A stretch of DNA of 64,000 nt from Solirubrobacter soli DSM 22325 (GCF_000423665.1 NZ_AUIK01000016.1:186001-250000), one strand, 5' to 3'. Shown: positions 24,997-33,318, counted from the stretch's first letter. Notes: generated by a model not told the origin, from the sequence alone. Program-made: numbers and translations.

Positions 24997-27015
24997 ATGA
25001 GATCCCTCGCACATTTCGTCTTCCGCCATCGATGGTTCGTGATCGGCGTCTGGGTCGTCCTGACGCTGGTCGGCGTCGTGACCTCCGGTCGCCTCGCGGA
25101 CCGCTGGTACCAGAGCTCGGCGGTGCCGGGTGCCCCCGCGTACGAGACCGGGCAGCGGGCGCTCGCCGAGTTCGGCGCGGGCGTGCGCTCGCCCAACGTG
25201 GTCGTCGTCCACGGTGACGTCGCGTCCGTCGACGGCGCGTTGCAGCGCGCGGCCGCGTCGATGCCGGGCGCGCTTGCCGGCAAGACCTACTCGGCCGGGG
25301 ACGACACCGCCTACGGGCTCGTCTACCCACCCGGCCAGGCGAGCTTCGACAAGCTGAGCGACGCGGAGCGGATGCGCGCCGCGGCCGCGGTCGGGCTCCC
25401 GGCGGGGACGTCCGTGAACGTCACCGGGCGCGACGCGCTCGACGAGGCGTCAAAGCAGGGGTCGACCGGTGGCGCGAGCGTGCTGGCGGAGGCGCTGATC
25501 GGCGGGCTCGGCGCGCTGGTCGTGCTGCTGTTTTTGTTCCGCACGCTGCCCGCGGTGCTGATGCCACTCGCAGTGGCGATCGCGGCGATCCTGAACACGT
25601 TCACGCTCGTGTGGGGGCTGACCCATGTGACCGACGTGTCGATCATCGTCCAGTTCCTGATCGCGCTGGTCGGGCTGGGGATCGCGATCGACTACGCGCT
25701 GCTGCTGGTCATGCGCTTCCGCGAGGAGTTGCGCGCCGGCCGCGACGTCGAGACCGCGTTGGAGCAGACCGTCGTGCACGCCGGGCGCTCGGTGATCGTC
25801 TCGGGCTCGACGGTGGCGATCGGCCTGCTGGCGATGGTCGCGCTGCCGCTCCCGCTGGTGCGCTCCATGGGCATCGGCGGCATGCTCATCCCCGCCGTGT
25901 CGGTGCTCGCGTCGCTGACGCTGCTGCCGGCGCTGCTCGCGGTGGTCGGGACGCGGATCGACTCCGTGCCGCTGCTGCCGCGGCGTGTGGGTTCACGTGA
26001 CGGTGGAGCGTGGGTGCGCTGGTCGCGGTTCGTCGTGCGCCGGCCGGTGCGGGTCGCGTTGATCGGCGTCGTCGTGCTCGGCGTGCTGGGCGGGTTCGGC
26101 ACGCAGCTGAACGCCAACGAGGCGCCGCTGGCGAAGTTCCCGGGCGTCGGGACCGCGATCGAGGGCCGCGACCAGCTGTCGGCCGCGGGCGTCACGCCGG
26201 GCGTCATGAAGCCGCTCGTGGTGCTGGGCGACGCGGCGCGGGTGGGTGGCGTCGAGGGTGTGGTGTCGGCGCGCGTGATCGCCACGCGGGGCCATGACTC
26301 GCTGATCGAGGCCTTCCCGGCCGTCGACGGCGGCGACCCCGCCGTGGCAGGCATCATCGACCGCGTCCGCGCCACCGGCGCCTCCGTCACCGGCCTCGCC
26401 GCGGTGGACCGCGACTTCCTCGACGTGCTGTCGAGCCGGATGCCGCTCGTGCTCGCGCTGGTGATGGGGCTGACGCTGATCCTGCTCGCGTTCGCGTTCC
26501 GCTCGATCGTGCTGCCGATCAAGGCCGTGCTGCTGAACCTCGTCTCGCTCGCCGCGGCCTTCGGCGTCGTTGTCATCGTGTTCCAGATGGGCCACGGCTC
26601 GGGCCTGTGGGACGTCGATGCCAGCGGCTCGGTCACGGCCTGGGTGCCGGTGATGATCTTCGCCTTCCTGTTCGGGCTCTCGATGGACTACGAGGTCTTC
26701 ATGCTCAGCCGCATGCGCGAGGCCTACGACGAGACGGGCTCGACCGAGCGCGCCATCGAGCTCGGGCTCGCGCGGACCGGCAAGCTCGTCACCAGCGCCG
26801 CGCTGATCCTCGCGTTCGCGTTCCTCGTGCTCTCGACGAGCCCGGGCTATGAGATCAAGCCGCTGGCGATCGGGGTCGCCGCGGGCATCGTGCTCGACGC
26901 CACAGTGGTCCGCGCGCTGCTGGTCCCCGCGCTGATGCGGCTGATGGGCGACGCCAACTGGTGGACCCCGAAGCTACGCCGTGGGGCGCAACGTGAGGCG
27001 CTCAGCGTGCGCTAG
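24997..27015 (+). CDS. MMPL family RND-type transporter
   Basis: This 672-residue membrane protein starts with ATG 24997 after AAAGGAG. It has the two-fold MMPL layout: helix 1 (~12-30), an extracytoplasmic domain (~35-160), a five-helix bundle (~165-330; DYALLLVMRFREEL), helix 7, a second loop (~370-480), and a second bundle (~485-650) with the matching motif LSMDYEVFMLSRMREAYDETG. Members export lipids, antibiotics or other small molecules using the proton gradient. Regulation by the divergent TetR is very likely. The 3' end overlaps the convergent HIRAN gene by 42 bp. Confidence 0.92.
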   Translation: MRSLAHFVFRHRWFVIGVWVVLTLVGVVTSGRLADRWYQSSAVPGAPAYETGQRALAEFGAGVRSPNVVVVHGDVASVDGALQRAAASMPGALAGKTYSAGDDTAYGLVYPPGQASFDKLSDAERMRAAAAVGLPAGTSVNVTGRDALDEASKQGSTGGASVLAEALIGGLGALVVLLFLFRTLPAVLMPLAVAIAAILNTFTLVWGLTHVTDVSIIVQFLIALVGLGIAIDYALLLVMRFREELRAGRDVETALEQTVVHAGRSVIVSGSTVAIGLLAMVALPLPLVRSMGIGGMLIPAVSVLASLTLLPALLAVVGTRIDSVPLLPRRVGSRDGGAWVRWSRFVVRRPVRVALIGVVVLGVLGGFGTQLNANEAPLAKFPGVGTAIEGRDQLSAAGVTPGVMKPLVVLGDAARVGGVEGVVSARVIATRGHDSLIEAFPAVDGGDPAVAGIIDRVRATGASVTGLAAVDRDFLDVLSSRMPLVLALVMGLTLILLAFAFRSIVLPIKAVLLNLVSLAAAFGVVVIVFQMGHGSGLWDVDASGSVTAWVPVMIFAFLFGLSMDYEVFMLSRMREAYDETGSTERAIELGLARTGKLVTSAALILAFAFLVLSTSPGYEIKPLAIGVAAGIVLDATVVRALLVPALMRLMGDANWWTPKLRRGAQREALSVR

Positions 27016-27411
27016 CAGCATCGTGAGCCCGGTGCGCGGGTCCCGCGGAGTGGGGCGGAACTCCCGCAGCACGGCCGCCGACCACGTCGCGTCGATCCTC
27101 GGCGCGACGTCGCGCGGCACGTAGCCCACGGGCGCTCCCGAAGCGAGGTGGACGGCGACCGCGTTGGGGTCGTGCGGGTTCTCGGGCTCGGCGCGCAGGT
27201 GCAGCGCCGAGCCCGGCTGTGCTTCGTCCGAGGCGAGCGCGTCCGGCCGGTGCGTCGCGCCCGCGACGTGCGTGACGATCAGGCCCGCCGGCAGCGCGTC
27301 GCGGGCGAGGAAGCGTCCGGTCCCGTCAATCGGGTAGTACCCGGCGACCCACACCTCGCCGCCGTCGTCCGGGTACCAGTACCGCTCCTGGAATGCGACG
27401 TCGACCTCCAC
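26974..27411 (-). CDS. HIRAN domain protein
   Basis: This is a 145-residue protein. Residues ~45-115 fit a HIRAN domain: the stretch SALHLRAEPENPHDPNAVAVHL followed by GAPVGYVPRDVAPRI matches the LxREPxNxxDxNAVxVxxxxGxxxGYxP pattern. HIRAN domains bind damaged or single-stranded DNA ends in eukaryotic helicases; stand-alone bacterial forms are of unknown role. The N-terminal part (ERYWYPDDGGEVWVAGYYP) is unassigned. Its last 42 bp are antisense to the end of the MMPL gene. A short start at 27411 (ATG, MEVDVAFQERY) is used. Confidence 0.7.
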   Translation of the reverse strand: MEVDVAFQERYWYPDDGGEVWVAGYYPIDGTGRFLARDALPAGLIVTHVAGATHRPDALASDEAQPGSALHLRAEPENPHDPNAVAVHLASGAPVGYVPRDVAPRIDATWSAAVLREFRPTPRDPRTGLTMLLAHAERLTLRPTA

Positions 27412-27431
27412 CGACCTAATGGTGACCCGTC

Positions 27432-27617
27432 ATGCAGATCCATGAACATCTCGGCCACGCCAGCCTCGCCGGCTGGCGCAAGACCGTCGCCGACGTCGTT
27501 GCCCCGCGCCTGCCGATCGACGACGACACGGCGCGCACGATCATCGGCCTCGGCTTCTTCGCGATGTCCGTCTACTACGTGGGCGCGACGGTCGCGAAGG
27601 CCCTGCGACGCCGCTGA
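27432..27617 (+). CDS. Small protein with one membrane segment
   Basis: This is a 61-residue reading frame with ATG 27432. It has an amphipathic N-terminus (MQIHEHLGHASLAGWRKTV) and one hydrophobic stretch at ~38-54 (TIIGLGFFAMSVYYVGATV) followed by ALRRR, consistent with an N-out or N-in single-span protein. It is divergent from the HIRAN gene with a 20-bp gap, too short for a strong promoter pair, and the ribosome site is weak. I recognise no family. Confidence 0.45.
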   Translation: MQIHEHLGHASLAGWRKTVADVVAPRLPIDDDTARTIIGLGFFAMSVYYVGATVAKALRRR

Positions 27618-27623
27618 CCCGCG

Positions 27624-27842
27624 CTAGACCTCGGGGCCGCCGTGGTGGCGGCCCCCGCCGTCGTGGCGGTCGCAGTCGCGGCCGCGCCGGTCGTTCACGC
27701 TCTCAGTCGTCGTCGCCGGGGCGGGGGTCGCCGCCGCGAGCTTGAGCTCGTCGTCGACGGACGTGATCCCGTGAAACGACGCTCCGAGGAGCGCCGCTCC
27801 GGCGGCAAGCGTGGCGAGGAACCCGACCCTGCGGTAAAGCAT
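27624..27842 (-). CDS. Small exported His/Asp-rich protein
   Basis: This is a 72-residue reading frame. The N-terminus MLYRRVGFLATLAAGAALLGA is a plausible signal peptide or anchor. The mature part is charged and ends in a His/Gly/Asp-rich tail (DRRGRDCDRHDGGGRHHGG) that could bind metal. There is no family match that I recognise. It is convergent with the small plus-strand gene (6-bp gap) and lies downstream of the VWA gene on the same strand. Confidence 0.45.
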   Translation of the reverse strand: MLYRRVGFLATLAAGAALLGASFHGITSVDDELKLAAATPAPATTTESVNDRRGRDCDRHDGGGRHHGGPEV

Positions 27843-27876
27843 GGGCCTCAGTCAAGCGTGGGTTTCTGAAGGTTTC

Positions 27877-28803
27877 TCAAAGCAAACGCCTGAACCACCT
27901 AAGGGAGAGGCCGCCGCCGAGGAGGAGCAGGATGGCGGCGCCGCCCGCGAAGCCGGCAGTGACCTCGCGCGGCTCCTTCTTCATCGCGACCTCGGAGCCG
28001 AGCTTCTTGTAGACGGCGCTGAGCGCGTCGGTGTCGGCGGCCGTGAAGGCCTCGCCCCCGGAGCGGGAAGCGATCTGCTCGAGCGTGGAAGTGTCGGGCG
28101 GGACGGCGTCGCCGTTGGGCAGGGTGCCCGAGGCGGTGCCGAGCGCGACGGTGTAGATCGGGATCTTCAGCTTCTTGGCCTGGTCGGCGACCGGGAGGGG
28201 GTCGCGGCCGTGGGTCTCCTTGCCGTCGGACAGCAGGACGATCGCGCCCGGAGCCTTCTTGCCCGCAGTCTGGATCATCTGCAGCGAGGCGGCGAGCGCG
28301 TCGCCGGTGGCGGTGCCGCCGCTCGGCTTCATCGCCTCCTTCAATGCCTCACGCAGCACGGCGCGGTCGGTGGTCGGGGACTGGACGGCCTCGGCGACGT
28401 TGTCGAAGACGACCCCGCCGACCCGCACCCGCTTCGGGACCTTGTCGAGGAAGGCCTCGCCGGCGTCGAGGGCGGCGGTCAGGCGCGAGGGCGCGACGTC
28501 GGTCGCCGCCATCGAGCCGGAGTGGTCCATGGCGAGCACGATCGTCGCCTGCTCGGCGGGAACGGCGACGCTCACCTGCGGCCGCGCCAACGCGCCGATC
28601 AGGGCGGCGATCGCCAGCCATGCGAGCGCGAGCGGGAAGTGGCGGCGCCAGCCCGGCCGGCGCGGCACGACGCTCGCCGACGTCGCGGGCGCGGCGAAGG
28701 CGGCCGCGGCACGGCGGCGGCGCTTCTCCGCACCCACATACGCCCACGCCAGGAACGGCAGCAGCGCGAGACCGAGCAGGAGCCAAGGGGACTGGAACGT
28801 CAT
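27877..28803 (-). CDS. VWA domain membrane protein (BatA-like)
   Basis: This 308-residue protein has the layout of BatA/aerotolerance-type proteins: N-terminal membrane helices (~5-21 and ~57-75), a von Willebrand factor A domain (~87-265) with a complete MIDAS metal site (DHSGS, then Thr in GGTATGDAL and Asp in LLSDGKETHG), and a C-terminal helix (~283-303). It probably binds partner proteins through a metal ion on the outer face of the membrane. No MoxR ATPase lies next to it, which is unusual for this family. An HtrA-like protease follows upstream on the same strand with a 37-bp gap. Confidence 0.85.
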   Translation of the reverse strand: MTFQSPWLLLGLALLPFLAWAYVGAEKRRRRAAAAFAAPATSASVVPRRPGWRRHFPLALAWLAIAALIGALARPQVSVAVPAEQATIVLAMDHSGSMAATDVAPSRLTAALDAGEAFLDKVPKRVRVGGVVFDNVAEAVQSPTTDRAVLREALKEAMKPSGGTATGDALAASLQMIQTAGKKAPGAIVLLSDGKETHGRDPLPVADQAKKLKIPIYTVALGTASGTLPNGDAVPPDTSTLEQIASRSGGEAFTAADTDALSAVYKKLGSEVAMKKEPREVTAGFAGGAAILLLLGGGLSLRWFRRLL

Positions 28804-28840
28804 CGGGGAGCCTCCGCGTCGCCGAGGGAGCTGCGGCGCA

Positions 28841-29986
28841 TCATGGCGTCGCGTTCGCCGGGCGCTCGGCGAGGGTCACGTTCACCGTCTGCGCGGAGCC
28901 GCCGCGCGTCACCTTGACGGCCACGGACTCGCCGGGGCGCTTGTCCTGGATCGCCGCGGCGACGTCGTCCGGCGAAGCGACCTTCTTGCCGCCCACCGAC
29001 GTGATCACGTCACCGACCTGCAAGCCGGCGCTCGCGGCGGGCCCGCCGGCGCTCACGGCCGCGACCGTGACCTTGCCGGAGTCCCCGGACGTCGACACGC
29101 CCAGGTACGCGCGCTTGATCGTCTCACCGCGCTCGAGCCGCGGGATCACGTCGCGGACGGTGTTGGACGGGACCGCGAAGCCGATCCCCACGCTGCCGCC
29201 CGACTGCGACGCGATCTGCGAGTTGACGCCGATGACGCGGCCGGAGGCGTCGAGCAGCGGACCGCCCGAGTTGCCCGGGTTGATCGGGGCGTCGGTCTGG
29301 ATCACGGAGTCGATCTGGAAGCCGTCCGGCGCCTGGATGTGACGGCCGGTCCCGGAGACGATGCCCGCGGTGGTCGTCTGGGAGAGCCCGAACGGCGAAC
29401 CGATCGCCACCGCGAGCTGGCCGGTCTTGACGGCGCTCGAGTCGGCCAGCGCCAGCGGCTTCAGCGTCCGCGAGGTCGAGACCTTCACGACCGCGAGGTC
29501 CGAGGAGCGATCGACGCCCGCCACGCGGCCGGAGACCGTGTCGTCGTCGGCGAACTGCACCTGCACCGTCGATTCGGAACCGACGACGTGGGCGTTGGTG
29601 ACGATCGTGCCGTCGGCCTTGACGACGAAGCCCGTCCCCGACCCGTCCGAGGTCTTGATCGACACGACGGAGTTGCGCGCGGCGGCGTAGATCGCCGCGA
29701 CGTCCCCGGTCTGCTTGGCGCCGACCAGCGCGGGGCCGGGAGCGACCGCGGCGGTCTTCGTCCCGTCGTCGCCCACCCACCCGAGAGCGAACGCGCCGCC
29801 ACCCACGAGCACCGCGGACACGAGCCCGCCGGCCAGCGCGGACGTGAAGCGCCCGCTGCGGCGGGGCGGTACGGAGGGCGGCAGCGGTGGCAGCGGTTCG
29901 GTACGAGCCTCCACGACGGGCTCGTGCGGGCGGGCCCGGCGACCGTCGGTGGGATCGCCGTCGAGCCAGAGCAGGGGATCGGTCAT
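28841..29986 (-). CDS. HtrA/DegP-type membrane-anchored serine protease with PDZ domain
   Basis: This is a 381-residue protein. After a cytoplasmic, Pro-rich N-terminus, a helix at ~55-77 (GLVSAVLVGGGAFALGW) anchors it to the membrane. The trypsin-like domain (~95-275) carries His in TNAHVVG, Asp in RSSDLAVVKV and Ser in PGNSGGPL. A single PDZ domain follows (~285-375; YLGVS, GPAASAGLQVGDVI). It degrades or senses misfolded exported proteins. The ATG at 29986 (MTDPLLWLDGDP) was chosen over a more distant start that would run into the promoter region. It is divergent from a sigma-70 factor, which hints at an envelope-stress link. Confidence 0.92.
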   Translation of the reverse strand: MTDPLLWLDGDPTDGRRARPHEPVVEARTEPLPPLPPSVPPRRSGRFTSALAGGLVSAVLVGGGAFALGWVGDDGTKTAAVAPGPALVGAKQTGDVAAIYAAARNSVVSIKTSDGSGTGFVVKADGTIVTNAHVVGSESTVQVQFADDDTVSGRVAGVDRSSDLAVVKVSTSRTLKPLALADSSAVKTGQLAVAIGSPFGLSQTTTAGIVSGTGRHIQAPDGFQIDSVIQTDAPINPGNSGGPLLDASGRVIGVNSQIASQSGGSVGIGFAVPSNTVRDVIPRLERGETIKRAYLGVSTSGDSGKVTVAAVSAGGPAASAGLQVGDVITSVGGKKVASPDDVAAAIQDKRPGESVAVKVTRGGSAQTVNVTLAERPANATP

Positions 29987-30042
29987 ATGCACCGAGACTG
30001 AAAGGCGCACCGTCAGATCCGCATAAGCCCCGAACCGCCGCT

Positions 30043-30064
30043 TACGTCGCATTTATACGTCGCA
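30043..30064. promoter_or_regulatory. Direct repeat in the htrA/sigma intergenic region
   Basis: TACGTCGCA occurs twice (30043-30051 and 30056-30064), separated by TTTA, about 40 bp before the sigma-factor start. The spacing of 13 bp start to start is near one helical turn plus a little. It could be a regulator site or part of a promoter; nothing shows which. Confidence 0.4.
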
Positions 30065-30103
30065 CGGGGCTGCCTTGAGAAACCGAAACCAGGGTGCTTG
30101 CTC

Positions 30104-30910
30104 ATGGCCGACGAGCTCACCCCGTTCCTCCAGCAGATCGCCCGCACGCCGCTGCTCACGCCCGCTGAAGAGCTTCGGCTCTCACGCCTGGTCGAGAAGG
30201 GCGACCTCAAGGCCAAGGAGCGGATGATCGAAGCCAACCTGCGCCTCGTCGTGCACGTCGCCAAGCGCTTCCAGCACGCCGGGCACGGCCTCACCTTCGC
30301 CGACCTGATCCAGGAAGGGACGCTCGGCCTCGTCCGCGCGGTCGAGAAGTTCGACCACCGCAAGGGCTTCCGCTTCAGCACCTACGCGACGATCTGGATC
30401 CGCCAGGCGATCGGCCGCGCGATCGGTGACAAGGGCCGTGCGATCCGCATTCCCGAGCAGGTGGGCCAGCGCCTGCGGGCGCTGGAGCGCGAGGAGCGCA
30501 AGCTCGCCGCCGAGCTGGGCCGCGACCCGCTGCCGTCCGAGCTCGCCGAGGCGACCGAGGCGACGCTCCCGGAGGTCATCGAGCTGCAGCAGCTGCGCCG
30601 CTCGACGATCTCGCTCGACGAGCCCGTGGGCTCCGACGACGACGGCGCGAGCCTCGGCGACCTGCTGCCCGATCAGAGTGTCTACGACCCCGACGTCGCG
30701 CTCCTCGCCGAGGACGTGCACAAGGCGCTCGCGCATCTTCCGGCGCGCGAACGGCGGGTGATCGAGACCCGCTACGGCCTCTCGGGCGCGAAGCCGTCGA
30801 CGCCGTCCGAGACCGCCAAGGCCCTACGCCTCAGACCGCGTGACATCCGCCACCTCGAGGAGCTGGCGCTCAGGCGCCTGCGCGCCGCGCCGGAGCTCGC
30901 CGCGGCGTAG
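30104..30910 (+). CDS. Sigma-70 family RNA polymerase sigma factor (RpoD-like, group 2/3)
   Basis: This 268-residue factor has region 1.2 (LTPFLQQIARTPLLTPAEE), region 2 with the core-binding and -10 recognition parts (NLRLVVHVAKRF, DLIQEGTLGLVRAVEKFD, FRFSTYATIWIRQAIGRAI), region 3 (IRIPEQVGQRLRALE) and region 4 (LPARERRVIETRYGL...RDIRHLEELALRRLR). It lacks the long N-terminal region of the housekeeping factor, so it is more likely an alternative primary-like factor. ATG 30104 is preferred to the TTG at 30098. The 3' end overlaps the convergent membrane-protein gene by 139 bp. The helix of region 4 is less conserved than in SigA. Confidence 0.9.
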   Translation: MADELTPFLQQIARTPLLTPAEELRLSRLVEKGDLKAKERMIEANLRLVVHVAKRFQHAGHGLTFADLIQEGTLGLVRAVEKFDHRKGFRFSTYATIWIRQAIGRAIGDKGRAIRIPEQVGQRLRALEREERKLAAELGRDPLPSELAEATEATLPEVIELQQLRRSTISLDEPVGSDDDGASLGDLLPDQSVYDPDVALLAEDVHKALAHLPARERRVIETRYGLSGAKPSTPSETAKALRLRPRDIRHLEELALRRLRAAPELAAA

Positions 30911-31770
30911 CTGAGGGCGACGCCGGCGAGACCCCACAGCGCCAGTGTCGCCAGCGGGGCGAAGAGCGAGGCCGCCGGGAAGTACACGGCGTCGCGGAAC
31001 GCGGTCACGCCCGCGCCGACCGGCAGCGCCTGGCCGATCTCGCGCCAGAAGCCGGGCAGCAGCTCGGGCGCCGCGAGGCCGCCCGAGGACGGGTTGCCGA
31101 GCACGACGAAGAGCAGGATCGCGATGCCGGTCCCGGCGATCCCGAGCCACGCCTGCAGCGCGGTGGTGACCGCGCCGACGCTCGTCACGACCAGGGCGCC
31201 GAGGAGTGCAAGTCCGAGCCACGGACCGCCGAGCGGCAACGCCATCAGCGCGCCGCCGAGCCCCACGAGCAGGCCGACGACGCTCAGCGCGCCGAGCCGC
31301 AGCGCGACCCGGCCGCGCGTGCCGAACGTCATCCCGAACAGCGTCGCGCCGAGATAGCCCGCGATGACCCACCCGATCACGGTGTAGGTGCCGATCAGGC
31401 CGCGGTTGTCGCCGCCGGCGAGTGCGTGGGTGGTCGCGAGCTGGGCCTTGCCGGGCAGGACCTCCTGCTCGAGGAGCGTGGCGATGGCCGAGGACGCCGC
31501 GGGGGCGGTGGTGAGCGTCAGGTCGCCGTTCGCGACGGTCAGCGCGCCGTACGCCTCGCGGCGGTCGATCGCGCGCAGCGGGTCATCGGTGCGGACGACC
31601 GCGATCGCGGGCGAGCGGTCGAGCTCGGTCGCGACGTTCGCGGGCACGTCGCGTCCGACCGCGAGTGGCACCTCGTGCGGGGTCGGGTCGTGCAGTGCAG
31701 CGGAGTAGGAGGCGATGAACGCGAGCGAGACGGTGACGATCGCGAGGCTGACGAGGATGATCTTGCGCAT
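30772..31770 (-). CDS. DUF3533/YhgE-like multi-pass membrane protein
   Basis: This 332-residue protein has an N-terminal helix (MRKIILVSLAIVTVSLAFIA), a ~130-residue extracytoplasmic region, and about five helices from ~145 to 285 (GWVIAGYLGATLFG, GLLVGLGGALMALPLG, LALLGALVVTSVG). The layout is that of DUF3533/ABC-2-like membrane proteins related to YhgE/Pip. The function is unknown; some relatives are phage receptors or parts of export systems. The basic C-terminal tail is encoded antisense to the end of the sigma factor (139 bp overlap), and could be shorter in practice. It is divergent from the PucR gene, which probably regulates it. Confidence 0.7.
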   Translation of the reverse strand: MRKIILVSLAIVTVSLAFIASYSAALHDPTPHEVPLAVGRDVPANVATELDRSPAIAVVRTDDPLRAIDRREAYGALTVANGDLTLTTAPAASSAIATLLEQEVLPGKAQLATTHALAGGDNRGLIGTYTVIGWVIAGYLGATLFGMTFGTRGRVALRLGALSVVGLLVGLGGALMALPLGGPWLGLALLGALVVTSVGAVTTALQAWLGIAGTGIAILLFVVLGNPSSGGLAAPELLPGFWREIGQALPVGAGVTAFRDAVYFPAASLFAPLATLALWGLAGVALSYAAASSGAARRRLSASSSRWRMSRGLRRRALAVSDGVDGFAPERP

Positions 31771-31835
31771 ACCCACAGGGTCGACCCGGCGAGGGCGTGC
31801 ATCGTCGGCAAGCGCGCCGAACCTCAGGGTCGTAA

Positions 31836-31854
31836 GTTGTGCACCGTGCACAAC
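31836..31854. promoter_or_regulatory. 19-bp perfect palindrome across the PucR start codon
   Basis: GTTGTGCAC and GTGCACAAC are exact inverted copies separated by one C. The palindrome contains the proposed GTG start of the regulator (31846-31848) and lies 66 bp from the start of the divergent membrane-protein gene. It is a good candidate for an autoregulatory operator. Confidence 0.6.
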
Positions 31855-32907
31855 GACGTTCTGCGCCGGATCATCGAGCGGATCTCGCTCGACGACCTCG
31901 CGGCCGGTCTGCAGCGCCGGCTCGAGGAGCTGCCCGCGTTCCGCGACTTCGAGTCCGACCAGACCGCGGCCGTCCTACGGTCCAACGTCGACCAGTTCGT
32001 GCGCTGGCTGCTCGACGGCACGCCACCCGACGTGGAGCAGCTCGAAGGCCCGATCCGCGCCCGCCTGAGCGAGGGCATGACGATGGAGGACGGGCTGCTG
32101 ATCTACCGCACCGCCGCGCAGGCGGGCTGGGACGCGCTCGTCGCCGCCGCCGACGACGACGAGCGCCTCGCGCTGCTCAGCGGCGCCGACGTCCTGTTCG
32201 GCTACATGAACGCGGTCACCGACGTCTTCCACCGAGCGGGCGTCCCGACCGCCGAGCAACGCGCCCACGAGCAGCTCGAACGCGCGCTCGCGAGCGACGG
32301 AGCGTTCACGCCGTTCGTCGCGGTGCTGGAGGACGGCGGCGCGGGCGGGCATGCCGCGCTCGCCGCCGAGCTGCGCCGGGAGGGGGCGATCGCGGTCGCC
32401 GAAGGCGCGCGGACGGCGGGCCTGCTGCGGGGCGACGTGACGTGGCCGGCCGCCGCACTGGTCGCGCTGGGGGAGCCGCGCGGCGGCGGGGCGGAGCCCG
32501 CGGGATGCCTCGCCGCGGCGGCCCCGTCGGACGGCCGCGGCGCGGGGCCGGAGCCCGCGGGCGGCCTCGCCGCGGCGCTCGACGAGCTCCGCGCGCTCGC
32601 GGACATCGCCCGCGGGCGGCGCGGCATCGTCCGCCCCGCCGAGTACCTCCCCGAACTGCTGCTGCACGCGTCGCCGCGCTACGCCCGCGCGCTCGTCGAG
32701 CGCGTCTACGGCCCGCTGACCGACGAGCTCGCGCGCACACTCCAAGCGCTCGTCGAGCACGGCTTCGACAAGTCCGCCGCGGCCGCCGCGCTGCCGGTCC
32801 ATCGCAACACGCTCAACTACCGCGTCGCCCGGATCGAGGAGCGCACGGGGCTCGATCTGAACGCGCCAAGGGATCGCGGTCTCGCCTGGCTGGCGAGCCT
32901 CGCCTGA
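31846..32907 (+). CDS. PucR family transcriptional regulator
   Basis: This is a 353-residue protein. The N-terminal half is helical and resembles the RsbRD-like/GGDEF-like sensory region of PucR proteins (FRDFESDQTAAVLRSNVDQFVRWLL). The C-terminal PucR helix-turn-helix is clear: LVEHGFDKSAAAAALPVHRNTLNYRVARIEERTGLDL. The interior holds a repeated Gly/Ala/Pro linker (AEPAGCLAAAAPSDGRGAGPEPAGGLAAA), suggesting a small internal duplication. The start is GTG 31846; TTG 31837 is an alternative nearer to an AGGGT. It is divergent from the DUF3533-like gene, its likely target. Confidence 0.85.
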   Translation: MHNDVLRRIIERISLDDLAAGLQRRLEELPAFRDFESDQTAAVLRSNVDQFVRWLLDGTPPDVEQLEGPIRARLSEGMTMEDGLLIYRTAAQAGWDALVAAADDDERLALLSGADVLFGYMNAVTDVFHRAGVPTAEQRAHEQLERALASDGAFTPFVAVLEDGGAGGHAALAAELRREGAIAVAEGARTAGLLRGDVTWPAAALVALGEPRGGGAEPAGCLAAAAPSDGRGAGPEPAGGLAAALDELRALADIARGRRGIVRPAEYLPELLLHASPRYARALVERVYGPLTDELARTLQALVEHGFDKSAAAAALPVHRNTLNYRVARIEERTGLDLNAPRDRGLAWLASLA

Positions 32908-32919
32908 TAAGACCTGGCC

Positions 32920-33318
32920 ATGGCCCAACTCAGCGATCTCACCGAGCTGCTCTCCAAGCCCAACCACGCCGTCCTCGCGACGATCAACGCGGACGGCTCC
33001 GTCCACAGCACGATCATCTGGATCGACGTCGAGGGCGAGAACGTCACGTTCAACAGCGCCCGCGGCCGCGTGTGGCCGACGAACCTCGCCCGCGAGCCGC
33101 GCGCGACGCTGACGCTCCTCAACCAGGAGAACCCGTACGAGTACGCCGTGATCACGGGCTCCGCGGTCGAGGTCGACGCGGGCGAGGAAGCCGACAAGCA
33201 GATGGACGTCCTCGCGCAGAAGTACATCAACCAGGACACCTACCCGTGGCGCTCGCCCGGCGAGGTGCGGGTCAAGTTCCACCTCGCGCCGTCGAAGATC
33301 CGCCACGTCAAGGCCTGA
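32920..33318 (+). CDS. PPOX-class (probably F420-dependent) oxidoreductase
   Basis: This 132-residue protein has the split-barrel flavin/F420-binding fold. The motifs LLSKPNHAVLATINADGSVHSTIIWIDVEG, then TLTLLNQENPYEYAVITGSAVEV, and YPWRSPGEVRVKFHLAPSKIRHV are typical of actinobacterial PPOX-class F420-dependent oxidoreductases with C-terminal IRH-type ends. Cofactor choice (F420 versus FMN) is inferred from the family. It lies 12 bp after PucR and is probably in the same transcript. Confidence 0.85.
   Translation: MAQLSDLTELLSKPNHAVLATINADGSVHSTIIWIDVEGENVTFNSARGRVWPTNLAREPRATLTLLNQENPYEYAVITGSAVEVDAGEEADKQMDVLAQKYINQDTYPWRSPGEVRVKFHLAPSKIRHVKA

Noticed and set aside
31426-31845. N-terminal extension of the PucR gene
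   Set aside because: It is antisense to the DUF3533-like membrane gene and has the typical composition of a shadow frame; the PucR domain starts after 31846.
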